The notes: generated by a model from the sequence alone, not told the origin. A stretch of 64,000 nucleotides of DNA from JALEFZ01 sp964564415 (GCA_964564415.1 CAZMAV010000003.1:186001-250000), one strand, 5' to 3'. Numbered from the stretch's first letter, positions 17,726-26,312 are shown. Made by a program: numbers and translations.

Positions 17726-18739
17726 GTGAACAGGAATTACTTAATCGTCATTGGACTGGGAGTTGCGACCATTATCGCCTTTCTCCTGATCAATTATTTT
17801 TCTCAGCAACCGGCTGCCATTGATGCAGAGGATGAACTTAAGGTCATCCAGGAAGAAATGGAATCCCTGGATGATGCCATCCTCGAATTGGAAATCATCA
17901 ACGAGACCTACAGCCAGCAGATGGTCAATCTCAAAAACCTTCTGGATGAGAAGTATACCCAGCTCAATATGATGGAAAATCAGATTGAGCAAATGGAGAA
18001 TAAGGTAGACGATCTGGAAAGAAAAGGCGTCCTAGACGATAAAACCATACAGGAACTGAGGGAAAAACTTCGAAAAGCAAGCGGAAGACTCCTCAATACC
18101 TATCGACAAGAAATCAACCTGCTGGTGGTTGAAAACTCAAGGATCACCGCTGCCATGGACAGCGCCTTGATGGAGGTCAACAACAGCGACTCCATCATTC
18201 TGGCTCTCACCCGCCAAACCGAACAGTACGAAAAAGGCCTCCTGGATTGCCAGGATGCTCAAAGCATGGAGGAAGTCAACCTCCCTCAGGTCGCCCAATT
18301 GACAGCCAGCAATTTTACCTTCAGCAGCGTGGCCAAAGACGCATCTGCTAACAGCAACAAAGTCCTGGAAAGTGCCGATCCCGATCGAAGGCGGCCACGA
18401 CTTTCGCTGGACAAACTACAAAGACTTAAGGTTTGCTTCGATTTTACAGGGAATAGCCTTGTAAAATCAGGAAATAAGAAGGTATACCTCTACTTGACCA
18501 ACAGCTATGGCACTACCTATACCTCAAGTAACCTGAGTGGTCAGGCCATCAAAAACGGAGTTACTTCGACCTTTACCCGGGCCTCAGAGGTCAATTACCA
18601 AAAACTGGACGGCTCCTATAATGTCTGTATGGACTTTGCCCCAGACGAAGGGGAAAACTTCAATGGAGGAACCCACACCGTCGAGATCGTCTATGAGGGT
18701 AAGGTGATCGGTACCAAAAAATTCTGGGTTAAGAAATAG
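17726..18739 (+). CDS. Membrane-anchored coiled-coil protein with C-terminal beta domain
   Basis: A 337-residue protein starting at GTG (MNRNYLIVIGLGVATIIAFL). An N-terminal transmembrane helix (5-24) is followed by a long coiled coil (about 35-175) with strong heptads such as MENQIEQMENKVDDLE. A Ser/Asn-rich linker (185-225) leads to a C-terminal beta-rich domain (230-337) with RLKVCFDFTGNSLV, KKVYLYLTNSYG and HTVEIVYEGKVIGTKKFWV. The architecture suggests a periplasmic stalk presenting a beta-sandwich. The C-terminal strands weakly resemble the duplicated N-terminal domains of the AAA+ protein at 53-56 kb. The function is unknown. A strong terminator follows about 200 bp downstream. Confidence 0.75.
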   Translation: MNRNYLIVIGLGVATIIAFLLINYFSQQPAAIDAEDELKVIQEEMESLDDAILELEIINETYSQQMVNLKNLLDEKYTQLNMMENQIEQMENKVDDLERKGVLDDKTIQELREKLRKASGRLLNTYRQEINLLVVENSRITAAMDSALMEVNNSDSIILALTRQTEQYEKGLLDCQDAQSMEEVNLPQVAQLTASNFTFSSVAKDASANSNKVLESADPDRRRPRLSLDKLQRLKVCFDFTGNSLVKSGNKKVYLYLTNSYGTTYTSSNLSGQAIKNGVTSTFTRASEVNYQKLDGSYNVCMDFAPDEGENFNGGTHTVEIVYEGKVIGTKKFWVKK

Positions 18740-19275
18740 GGATTATCTACTTAGATGGACCAAGCGCTTCTCGGCCTACAAAACGATCTGTTTTCATCCC
18801 CGGAAGCGCTATTGATTTACAGCTTGACGAAGATTCATCATAATCCTTCACAAAGTCCAAAGAAAAGAGACCAGTTTTGGACCCATCTATCAATCCCCAC
18901 TCATGAATATAAAATGAAAGACAGGCAATGGCCTGGTCTGATTTGCATCCCTAGCTCTCTCATAAAAGCTAGCGATGCAATTTTTGTTCCTCCCCCTTTC
19001 CTTTTCCTCCTGTGATTTTTTCAAAAAAGTCGAAAATAGCTATGCCCACATTTTTGAAGCTAGGGTAGAAGGACCCCTAGAGATTCCCCCAAAAAGAGGA
19101 TAAGGAAAAGTGGGTCCAAAGGGCGATGCATGCGGCTCTGGGTCATCCTATCTTTATTATGCTGGTGAATCAATCCTTTGGGGTGCTAAACCATTTTCCT
19201 TTGAAATGGTCTGTAAATACAGCATTCCCTTCAGATTGATTGCAAGCAAAATCAAAACCTTGTTCAAGCTTAATC
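18740..19275. other. Gene-poor spacer with hairpins
   Basis: This 536-bp region holds an inverted repeat AGCGCTTC / GAAGCGCT (18770-18807) and a strong terminator (18943-18985). A short frame from ATG 18975 looks like a lipoprotein signal (MQFLFLPLSFSSCDFF), stops at codon 43, and continues in frame after the stop. It may be a decayed lipoprotein gene or chance. No other coding signal was seen. Confidence 0.4.
18943..18985 (+). terminator. Strong Rho-independent terminator
   Basis: Long stem TTGCATC-CTAGCT / AGCTAG-GATGCAA with one mismatch, followed by T5. It presumably ends the coiled-coil gene transcript. Confidence 0.75.
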
Positions 19276-19668
19276 ATGAGTAAAAAAACGATTTTTCTTT
19301 TGGCAATTACCCTGGCACTCCTCCAAGGATGCTACTACGATAATGAAGAGGGCCTACTTGCAGAGATGAACAGGGAAAATACAGTTGTAGTCCCTGGCGG
19401 CTGCGACGCCGAGGAGGTTTCCTATTCCCGCTTTATACAACCCCTGCTCGACGCCACTTGCACAGGCTGCCACCGACAGGGAAGTGCTACTAAGGGTGTT
19501 CGCCTCGACGCTTACACCTTTGTTCAAGCCACGGCAAAGTCAGGACAATTCGTAGGGGTTCTTAAAAAAGAAAATGGCTACAAGCTCATGCCGCCTTCGG
19601 GTTCGCTTGATAGCTGCACCATCGCACAGGTAGAAGCCTGGGTGCGTGCAGGAGCCGGTGAAAATTAA
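19276..19668 (+). CDS. Mono-heme c-type cytochrome lipoprotein
   Basis: A 130-residue protein. The ATG at 19276 is chosen because it starts a lipoprotein signal (MSKKTIFLLAITLALLQGC, lipid-modified Cys19). A heme-c motif CTGCH is at residues 62-66, and a Met in KLMPPSG is the probable distal ligand. The layout resembles the small cytochromes found beside DUF5777 barrels in Bacteroidota. It would be anchored to a membrane facing the periplasm and carry electrons. It is first in a three-gene cassette with the DUF5777 barrel (27 bp downstream) and a di-heme cytochrome. Confidence 0.88.
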   Translation: MSKKTIFLLAITLALLQGCYYDNEEGLLAEMNRENTVVVPGGCDAEEVSYSRFIQPLLDATCTGCHRQGSATKGVRLDAYTFVQATAKSGQFVGVLKKENGYKLMPPSGSLDSCTIAQVEAWVRAGAGEN

Positions 19669-19695
19669 GCTCCTCAACCCTTTTACCTTTTTTTC

Positions 19696-20544
19696 ATGAA
19701 AACTAGCATATCTATTTTCCTCTTCTTTTTGCTTTGCAACCTACTTCAGGCACAAGACAAGGAATATGTTTACGGCATCTTCAGGGGATCAAGAGTCATC
19801 AACAGCCACTCCGTAGAAACTCAGCGGGCCGGCGAACTGGAATTTATCATCGGGCACCGCTTTGGAACCGTCGACAGGGGGTTTAGCGACCTCTTTGGCC
19901 TGGACAATGCCCGAATGCGCCTGGGCTTTGCCTACGGCCTGACACCCTGGCTTACCCTGGGAGTAGGTCGGTCTACCTTTCAGAAAACCTACGACGGTTA
20001 TGCCAAGGTCCGCATCCTAAGACAGGTAAAATCTGGCAATCCTATCTCCCTGACCTACCTGGGATCAATGGCTCTGCGCTCAGAGGCCTTTGGTCCCCAA
20101 GATTCGGTAGCTGCCTCAAGATTTACCAATCGGCTCTTCTACACCCACCAGTTGCTGTTGGGTAGCAAGATTAGCGATAGAATCTCTCTTCAACTCATGC
20201 CTACCCTGGTACACAGGAATTTCGTCCAGGAAAGAGAACTGGAATCCAATGACGTATTTGCCTTGGGAGGGGCTTTTCGATTTCGCCTGACCAAAAAATT
20301 TGCCATCAACGGGGAGTACTACTACGTCTTTCCGGGTCAGTTGAGAGAGGAATTTGTCAACTCGGCAGCGCTTGGCTTCGAAATCAGCACCAATGGGCAT
20401 AATTTCCAATTGGAACTGACCAACGCCCAAGGCATGGTCGAAAAAATATTTATCACCGAAACCATTTCTCGTTGGCAGGAATGGGGCTTTCGGTTTGGCT
20501 TCAACATCGGTAGAAAATTTAGAGTAAAAGGAAGATGGTATTGA
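19696..20544 (+). CDS. DUF5777-type outer-membrane beta-barrel protein
   Basis: A 282-residue protein with a signal peptide (MKTSISIFLFFLLCNLLQAQ) followed by alternating hydrophobic/polar strands typical of an outer-membrane barrel. Phrases include YGIFRGSRVINSHSVET, ELEFIIGHRFGTVDRG, NARMRLGFAYGLTPWLTLG and FGFNIGRKFRVKGRW-like strand ends. It resembles the DUF5777 family, commonly encoded with c-type cytochromes. Its 3' end overlaps the di-heme cytochrome gene by 10 bp, so the two are translationally coupled. A role in extracytoplasmic electron transfer is inferred from context only. Confidence 0.82.
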   Translation: MKTSISIFLFFLLCNLLQAQDKEYVYGIFRGSRVINSHSVETQRAGELEFIIGHRFGTVDRGFSDLFGLDNARMRLGFAYGLTPWLTLGVGRSTFQKTYDGYAKVRILRQVKSGNPISLTYLGSMALRSEAFGPQDSVAASRFTNRLFYTHQLLLGSKISDRISLQLMPTLVHRNFVQERELESNDVFALGGAFRFRLTKKFAINGEYYYVFPGQLREEFVNSAALGFEISTNGHNFQLELTNAQGMVEKIFITETISRWQEWGFRFGFNIGRKFRVKGRWY

Positions 20545-21566
20545 ACAGTAAATGGGGCATTAGCATAGCCCTGAGCCTGGCTTTTCTTGGAATAAGTGCT
20601 TTCATCTCTCCCAAAGATGGGCCAACATGGGACGAAAAGACATTCGTATACGAGGTACTTTTTGCCCTGGGTGAAGAAAAACCCAAGCACTTCATAGAGT
20701 CAGATGAAGAATGGATCAAAAGGGGAGAAACCCTTATCAAGGAAGGCAAAGCCAAGGGGCCTGAAGGAGAGTCTTCCAGCAGAATATCAAAGTATTATCA
20801 ATGCACAACTTGCCACAACCTCGTCCAGGAAGATCCTGACCTCAGGAAACGGGATCCCGAAATGCGCCTGGACTATGTGGTCGAAAAGGGGATTCCCTTC
20901 CTTCAGGCCACTACTTTCCATGGAGTGGTCAACCGGGAAAGCTGGTACAACGACGATTACGTAAAAAAATACGGGAACCTGGTGAGGCGAGCCAATGGAG
21001 ACCTGGAAGCCTCCATCCAACTCTGCGCCACGGAATGTGCCCAGGGACGTCGCCTTGAAGGTTGGGAGATGAAAGCCGTCAAGGCCTATTTCTGGAACCT
21101 GGGATTCCGAATGGGCGACCTCGATTTTAGCGAGGAAGAGTGGACCCACATCGAATCAATGGAAGATCCTGAAGCTTTGATCGACCTGATCAAAGGCAAA
21201 TACATGCTAAAGTCCCCGGCCCATTTTGCAGAAGCTCCTCCCAATAAGAAAAAAGGCTACGAAGAGTTGGTCGGTCGCCCCGAAAATGGAAAAATGATCT
21301 ACGAGTCCAGTTGCCAGCACTGCCACAAGCCCAGAGGAGTATCCTGGTACGTCTTGGACGACAACGTGCTCACCTTCAGGCAATTGGTCAATGATATTCC
21401 TAAGGACAGCCATTTTTCTCTCTACCAGATCATCCGATATGGAACCTATGCGGTGCCAGGGCATCGGCCCTACATGCCTCACTATCCTTTGGAGCGGATG
21501 AGCCACCAGCAAGTGGAAGACCTAAGGGCCTACATCGAGCAGGAGGCCGGGATTAAAGGAAAGTAG
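20535..21566 (+). CDS. Di-heme c-type cytochrome
   Basis: A 343-residue exported protein. The N-terminus (LNSKWGISIALSLAFLGISA) is a signal peptide or uncleaved anchor. Two heme-c motifs are visible: CTTCH at 90-94 and CQHCH at 260-264, each within a cytochrome-like helical stretch. The second is followed by histidine- and methionine-containing segments (YMPHYPLERM) that can supply axial ligands. The start overlaps the barrel gene. It is the third gene of the cytochrome/DUF5777 cassette and ends before a terminator hairpin shared with the opposite-strand permease. Confidence 0.88.
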   Translation: MVLNSKWGISIALSLAFLGISAFISPKDGPTWDEKTFVYEVLFALGEEKPKHFIESDEEWIKRGETLIKEGKAKGPEGESSSRISKYYQCTTCHNLVQEDPDLRKRDPEMRLDYVVEKGIPFLQATTFHGVVNRESWYNDDYVKKYGNLVRRANGDLEASIQLCATECAQGRRLEGWEMKAVKAYFWNLGFRMGDLDFSEEEWTHIESMEDPEALIDLIKGKYMLKSPAHFAEAPPNKKKGYEELVGRPENGKMIYESSCQHCHKPRGVSWYVLDDNVLTFRQLVNDIPKDSHFSLYQIIRYGTYAVPGHRPYMPHYPLERMSHQQVEDLRAYIEQEAGIKGK

Positions 21567-21678
21567 CCTAGCCAAAACCTGCTGTAGGTTAGACCTTTTT
21601 GTAAGAAAATATCTAAAAGCAAAGGCCATGGCTAAAGACTGGCGAGAGGCCAGGCTGTCTGACAAATTGTATCACTCC

Positions 21679-21710
21679 AGCCGAACTGCCATCCTGTAGT
21701 TCGGCTCTCT
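21679..21710 (+). terminator. Intergenic terminator between convergent genes
   Basis: Perfect 9-bp stem AGCCGAACT/AGTTCGGCT with a 10-nt loop, followed by a pyrimidine-rich tract. It lies between the di-heme cytochrome and the permease stop codons. Confidence 0.6.
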
Positions 21711-21713
21711 TGT

Positions 21714-22601
21714 TTAATGGATGGCGTTTAGCTTGCCCTTCAACCTGCGGCGATCGAATACCTTGACATAGGCCAGGGCCAGGATAAATTCCACCCCTAT
21801 GGCGAGGGCCATGGAACCTGCAATCGATCCGTCGATCCACACTGCCAGGTAGTAGCCGAGGATAGAGGCCAGCACACCGAAAAGGACGGAAAGTCCCAGC
21901 ATGCGGGGAAGGGAATCGGTAAGGATATAGGCAGTAGCAGGAGGACCTACAAGAAATGCAATGACCAGGATAGCTCCCACAGATTCGAAGGATAGAACAG
22001 TAGTCAAAGAAACCAAACTCATCAGGGCATAATGCCAAAAAGCTACGCTAAGCCCGGTGGCTGCGGCGAAGAGGGGGTCAAAACTGGTCAGGACCAAAGG
22101 CTTGTAGGCTGAAAATACAAAGGCCAGGATGACCATCAGCAGTCCCCCCAGTATCCAAACCGTCCGGGGGCCCAGGGAGGTGCCGTCTCCGAGTATCCAT
22201 AGATCGAGGGGGACATAAGCGATTTCTCCATACAGGACACAGTCCTGGTCCAGGTCAATCTGACCCGCAAAAAGAGAGATCAAAATGACCCCTATGGCAA
22301 ACATCCAGGTGAATGAAATACCGATGGAGGCGTCCTCCTGAAGGCGTGCTTTTTTGCTGAGAACCTCGATGAGAACAGTGGTCAAAATACCAAAGATGGC
22401 TGCACCAATGAGCATGACCACCGAAGCCCTGGACTGGACCAATAGATAAGCAAGTACAATTCCAGGGAGGACAGCGTGAGAAATGGCATCACCGATCATG
22501 GTCATCTTCCTGAGCAAGAGAAAGGCTCCCAAGATACCTCCACAAGCAGCTACCAAACTGCCTGTAAGCATGATCCATACATCGTCTATCATGAGTCCCA
22601 T
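21714..22601 (-). CDS. Metal ABC transporter permease (ABC-3/ZnuB-MntB family)
   Basis: A 295-residue inner-membrane permease with eight to nine helices. Family signatures are GSLVAACGGILGAFLLLRKM, the MIGDAISHAVLPGIVLAYLL loop typical of ABC-3 permeases, DASIGISFTWMFAIGVIL and VGAILVIAFLVGPPATAYIL near the C-terminus. It should move Zn, Mn or Fe into the cytoplasm with an ATPase and a binding protein. Neither partner is adjacent, which is unusual. Start codons at 22601 or 22592 are both possible. Confidence 0.92.
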   Translation of the reverse strand: MGLMIDDVWIMLTGSLVAACGGILGAFLLLRKMTMIGDAISHAVLPGIVLAYLLVQSRASVVMLIGAAIFGILTTVLIEVLSKKARLQEDASIGISFTWMFAIGVILISLFAGQIDLDQDCVLYGEIAYVPLDLWILGDGTSLGPRTVWILGGLLMVILAFVFSAYKPLVLTSFDPLFAAATGLSVAFWHYALMSLVSLTTVLSFESVGAILVIAFLVGPPATAYILTDSLPRMLGLSVLFGVLASILGYYLAVWIDGSIAGSMALAIGVEFILALAYVKVFDRRRLKGKLNAIH

Positions 22602-22726
22602 AAGCCGGATGATAAAACATTAAACGATTATCCCTATCCTTATAATTGAATATAAACAAGGCTAATAAACTTAATAAATTTTGTCGAAAACCAGGGCCTA
22701 TTAGGATGGTTGTCATTCCTGATTGA

Positions 22727-23071
22727 GAAGCGGGGCCTGTTGACATGGAAATCCAGGCCCAGATTGATAAAGAGGCCGAGGGGATTACCGATGGAGCCCA
22801 ATCATACTCCTTACTCAAGGACACTTTTGCCAAGCCTACTCCTTACCATTTGACTCAATTACAGATTTCGGCAGACAAGCTACCTCCTAGGGTTCATGTC
22901 ATGATTTCAAACGCAAAGAGATGGTTCTTAGGAATTTATCATAGGATGAGTGATACATATCTGCAAAACTATCTCAATGAATTTTGTTACAAACAAAACC
23001 GACCCTACTTCAAAGAACCCTTGTTTGACCATCTGGAGAGTGCCCCTGTAAGCCATCATTGGAAACCCTAG
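22727..23071 (+). pseudogene. IS1595 (ISXO2-like) transposase C-terminal fragment
   Basis: About 115 codons are open, with ATG at 22745. They contain ITDGAQSYSLLK, LPPRVHVMISNAKRWFLG and YLQNYLNEFCYKQNRPYF, matching the C-terminal half of ISXO2-type DDE transposases (the family's VH-ISNAKRWLLGTYH and NYLDEFCYRFNRR motifs). The N-terminal zinc-ribbon half and the first catalytic residue are missing, and a stop lies at 22724. It is an inactive remnant. A dispersed palindromic repeat begins about 35 bp downstream. Confidence 0.85.
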
Positions 23072-23478
23072 CTATGGTAGCGGACAATCATTTAAAATAA
23101 TTACAAGTGATTATCACGAATCATTTTTTTGCGATACAATCACTAGCGCTGTTGGGGTTGAGAATAAGTTACTTATGATAAGCCCAACAGCGCTTTAGCC
23201 ATTCATTCATGATAATCAGTATTGACTGCCGGATATTTCCCAAAACTAAATATTGAAGGATGTTTTTTGAATCTACCCTCCTATTTTGATCGATAAGTGG
23301 GACTTACTCGCCCCTAATCCGGCCTATCACCTGATTTTGGAAAAAATAGTTCCTAAAAATCCCTCCATCCATGTGTTCGCCTACCTAAGTTTTTGTTCCT
23401 TTACATACGTAAAAAGGAAAAAATCGATGAGCTTAAAAATATTTTTTTAGCTCTGTCTAAAAATAAACGGATGTCCTT
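23072..23478. other. Spacer containing dispersed repeat copy A
   Basis: Apart from the ~110-bp palindromic repeat at 23108-23219, the remaining ~260 bp shows no coding frame or recognisable RNA. It presumably carries the promoter of the following small membrane protein. Confidence 0.45.
23108..23219 (+). repeat. Dispersed palindromic repeat, copy A (MITE/REP-like)
   Basis: The best-preserved copy. An inner perfect 12-bp inverted pair AGCGCTGTTGGG / CCCAACAGCGCT encloses TTACTTATGATAAG. The outer ends TGATTATCACGAAT and ATTCATGATAATCA are also inverted with one mismatch. Related copies occur at 26415, 39965 and 46482. Confidence 0.85.
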
Positions 23479-23976
23479 ATGGATGTAAAGCAAATCAGCC
23501 GAAAACAGTTGATTCTGGAAAGCAAGCCTTTTTTGGAGCAATTGATTCCCATTGCAGTCGCAGGAGCCGGATTGATGCTTATCGTAGGTTCTATCAAGGA
23601 ATACGGGGTACAGTCCTATTACAGGTTTGTCTACATAGTTGGGGCCTTTATGCTTTTCATGGGAATACTCTATCTTCTCATAGGTCCCAAGGGAAGCAAG
23701 GCCTTCGTGGATTTGAACACTGGGAAGATGACCCTAACCCACAGGCAGGGCATTCGGCTCCTCGTCAAGCGCATCATCAGCATCAAGGCCATCCAAGAGA
23801 TCAGGATCGAAGAAAGAAAGCCCAAAAATGCCCGCAATTCTCAATATCGCCTGGCGATGAGGTTGGAAGAGGAAGACTGGGTACCGATAACCCATTGGAA
23901 GCACAAGGATATTGCCTCTTACCAGGAAGCTGCCCGCAGTTTGCAGGGCTTCGTCAATGCCGCTTCAAAAGAATAG
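23479..23976 (+). CDS. Two-helix membrane protein with PH-like cytoplasmic domain
   Basis: A 165-residue protein with two transmembrane helices (about 22-42 and 50-68) joined by a short loop, then a basic beta-rich region (FVDLNTGKMTLTHRQGIRLLV, IQEIRIEERKPKNARNSQYR, WVPITHWKHKDIASY) and a short C-terminal helix. The helical hairpin plus beta domain resembles bacterial PH-like (bPH) membrane proteins, but this is not certain. The 3' end overlaps the opposite-strand methyltransferase by 12 bp, and the two genes are convergent. No function can be assigned. Confidence 0.7.
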   Translation: MDVKQISRKQLILESKPFLEQLIPIAVAGAGLMLIVGSIKEYGVQSYYRFVYIVGAFMLFMGILYLLIGPKGSKAFVDLNTGKMTLTHRQGIRLLVKRIISIKAIQEIRIEERKPKNARNSQYRLAMRLEEEDWVPITHWKHKDIASYQEAARSLQGFVNAASKE

Positions 23977-24786
23977 TCGCCAAGCCCTTAGCCGGAAGTG
24001 CTCTTTAGCCTGAGGCCTACGAATAAAGCACAGTCCAAAGCGAAAAAGGTCAATGCTCACGCTTACTTCAGGATGACTTATAATCTCCTGCCATGCTCGT
24101 TGCATTCCCTCCGACCAATAAATGTCGTCAAACAGCATCAGGCCACCCCTGCTAAGCCTAGGCAGTAACTGGGTAAAATATCTCATGGTAGCCTCATAGC
24201 TGTGATTTCCATCTAAGAAGATATAGTCCCAATCCAGGGATGAAGGCAAAAGTTCCTCTTTCAGCACCCTGTCGAAGCTGCCTACCCTTAGTTCTATATT
24301 CATGCCCAATTGATCAAAATTTTCCCTGGCGATACCCGCTAATTCGGGGATGCCCTCCACAGTGATGAAGTTGGCCTGGGGAGCGCCCAGGTGCTGATAC
24401 ATGGCCGAAAATCCTAAGTGCGTTCCTAACTCCAACATCCTATTGGGCTTGCAAAAACGGGTCAGGCGAAGCAGGAATTCCCCTTCCTCCTGCCTTCGTC
24501 CTGCCCTTGCAGCCAATCGGCCCAGGCTAGACTTTACTTCTCTTTCACCGGACCTTCGACTGCCGGCACCCAGGTCTTCGAATCTTATCAATCGCTGGTC
24601 TTTTAGCATCCGGCTACGGAGTTGTCTGGTCTTCATGGCTTGAGGTTCAGGGCTACCACGGAGGACCTCTTGATAAAAGTGGTAGACAAAGGGCGAATGA
24701 AGCCGATAGTCACCCTGGGCCGAAAAAAGATGACGGATAGCTTCCAGCCACATAGGAAGATGATTTGAATGGGGTAAGTGAAACAT
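23965..24786 (-). CDS. Class I SAM-dependent methyltransferase (O-methyltransferase-like)
   Basis: A 273-residue protein if started at 24786. A further in-frame ATG at 24753 gives MWLEAIRHLFSAQGDYRLHS and is also plausible. Starts above 24831 are excluded because a terminator of the upstream gene lies there. The SAM-binding motif I is seen in RMLELGTHLGFSAMY, the acidic strand-2 end in FITVEGIPE, and strand 4 in DYIFLDGNHSYEATMRYF, followed by GGLMLFDDIYWSEGM. These resemble class I O-methyltransferases of the MTF24 type common in Bacteroidota. The substrate is unknown. Confidence 0.85.
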   Translation of the reverse strand: MFHLPHSNHLPMWLEAIRHLFSAQGDYRLHSPFVYHFYQEVLRGSPEPQAMKTRQLRSRMLKDQRLIRFEDLGAGSRRSGEREVKSSLGRLAARAGRRQEEGEFLLRLTRFCKPNRMLELGTHLGFSAMYQHLGAPQANFITVEGIPELAGIARENFDQLGMNIELRVGSFDRVLKEELLPSSLDWDYIFLDGNHSYEATMRYFTQLLPRLSRGGLMLFDDIYWSEGMQRAWQEIISHPEVSVSIDLFRFGLCFIRRPQAKEHFRLRAWRLFF

Positions 24787-24830
24787 TAAAGTAAGGTAAA
24801 ACCTGGGACTTCCCGGATTTGAGTACCTAC

Positions 24831-24864
24831 AAAAAATAATCCAGCTCCACGAAGGAAGCTGGAT
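24831..24864 (-). terminator. Terminator of the Ig-like lipoprotein gene
   Basis: On the minus strand, stem ATCCAGCT/AGCTGGAT with a 10-nt loop, then ATTATTTTTTG. It lies about 90 bp past the lipoprotein stop. Confidence 0.75.
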
Positions 24865-24953
24865 CAAAAATTGCGTATCAAAGATGGATTCTTATGTCAG
24901 CTTGAATGCGACTTTTCTCTGGAAAAATCGAGTTCAAGCGACCAAAGCCTTTA

Positions 24954-25883
24954 TTATGGGGTGGTAACCTTGTAATCGAAGTAAACTTTGTCAGAGACAT
25001 TGACACCGGCCCCGTCATTAAAGAGTTCGGTAATCCTCATCAAAGCAAACTGAGGCCTTGGGGTTTTTACCAGTCTCACGATGACATACATGCCCTCTTC
25101 AAGGACGGGTGTTTCATCCAGTTGAAGGTCAGCGGAGAAGAAGGCTTCAAAGATGCTGTTGTAGTTGGCCTGCTCATAATTGAGGCGGCTGGCATTGGTG
25201 ATGACGAAAACAGAGTCGATGTTGATAGATTCGTTGTTTGGAGAGCGCAGGACAGGCTGCCAGAGTCCCTGGCCGGTTCCTGAGCTTTCGACGATATCTA
25301 GGCGGAGGCGAAGGCTGTCGATGTCTTGGCCCCTGGTCTTGGGAAATCCTTGACGGGAGGAGAAATTGAAGCCGTAGAGAGAATCGCCCAACTGATTCAT
25401 GATGGAATCACCGGTATAGACGAGGGTCTTGAAGGGGGGAGGATCGCTGGGCTCAGGCAGGACACTTACCGTCGAGGTAGTCTGTGCTGTGGCTCCTTTA
25501 GAATCCTCCACGATGAAGGTGTATTCGATGCGGGAGTAAGGTTCCCGATTAGGGATGGTAAAATTGAAGGTAAAACTGAAGGATTTGCCGCTGAGATCCT
25601 GCTGACTTACCTGATTGATAGAGTCAATAGTCCCATTGGGACGGAAGAAAGTGACATTGATGGTAAAACTTTTGAGTCTCTCATTGTCAGCCATTTGCAG
25701 GGAAAGGCTTCGGCTGTCCCCGACGCGGCCGGAGAAGCGGGGATTCGTGGGGCTGACAATAGCGATGGCGGGCGGCTGGTCCTCGGGGGTAGGCCTGTCG
25801 ATGGGTTCGACCTGGTTTTCGCAGGCAATAAAGAGGCTCATACAAGCCACACAAAAAGCTAACCAGAAATTCTTAACGGTCAT
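24954..25883 (-). CDS. Secreted lipoprotein with Ig-like domain
   Basis: A 309-residue lipoprotein. The signal ends in the lipobox LFIAC (Cys21), followed by an acidic/proline linker (ENQVEPIDRPTPEDQPPAIA) that suggests surface export. Residues 40-145 read as an Ig/cadherin-like beta-sandwich (SPTNPRFSGRVGDSRSLSLQ, RIEYTFIVEDSKGATAQTT). The rest is a second beta-rich region with GDSIMNQLGDSLYGFNFSS. No catalytic motif is visible. It is a likely outer-membrane surface protein of unknown ligand, transcribed alone, with a terminator downstream. Confidence 0.8.
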   Translation of the reverse strand: MTVKNFWLAFCVACMSLFIACENQVEPIDRPTPEDQPPAIAIVSPTNPRFSGRVGDSRSLSLQMADNERLKSFTINVTFFRPNGTIDSINQVSQQDLSGKSFSFTFNFTIPNREPYSRIEYTFIVEDSKGATAQTTSTVSVLPEPSDPPPFKTLVYTGDSIMNQLGDSLYGFNFSSRQGFPKTRGQDIDSLRLRLDIVESSGTGQGLWQPVLRSPNNESINIDSVFVITNASRLNYEQANYNSIFEAFFSADLQLDETPVLEEGMYVIVRLVKTPRPQFALMRITELFNDGAGVNVSDKVYFDYKVTTP

Positions 25884-26078
25884 GGTAAGCGGGTTTCAGT
25901 TGGTAGAAAGATTTTGATGTAAGAAAACGCAATGAATCGAAGGAAAAAACACTTTGGGAAAAGCCCGGAATATATTTTTCGATTAAATTAAGCTAAATCC
26001 CGTAATTTTTCCCTATTTCATCGTATATTTTTAGCCTTAACAGGTATAAATCTCCATGTAAGACTAATTCATTTTGTC

Positions 26079-26312
26079 ATGCAAAAGCACCTTCTTTATG
26101 TGCTTGCTCTGATACCTGGACTATTCCCTCTCGTTTCATGTTCTTCAGAAACCCATCCCGAAGACCATAGAGAAGTGATTAGCCGAGAGATCGAAAGAAA
26201 GGACTCTATCGAGGCCCAGCTGCTCCTGGATACCCTGAGGCGATCCCCGGATGGTTATATGCCTTCAAAGTCTGATTTACTCAGCTCTCCCATCGATCCT
26301 CCAAGAAACTAA
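26079..26312 (+). CDS. Short lipoprotein, unknown function
   Basis: A 77-residue product with a clear lipoprotein signal (MQKHLLYVLALIPGLFPLVSC, Cys21) and a 56-residue mature tail that is acidic then basic (HREVISREIERKDSIEAQLL) and ends SPIDPPRN. It is probably helical. An approximate minus-7 element TATTTTTA lies about 60 bp upstream. No family is recognised. It stands alone between two larger genes and is followed by dispersed repeat copy B. Confidence 0.65.
   Translation: MQKHLLYVLALIPGLFPLVSCSSETHPEDHREVISREIERKDSIEAQLLLDTLRRSPDGYMPSKSDLLSSPIDPPRN

Noticed and set aside
18755..19015. 86-codon frame after the coiled-coil gene
   Set aside because: It runs through a strong terminator hairpin and has no signal, motif or sensible composition.
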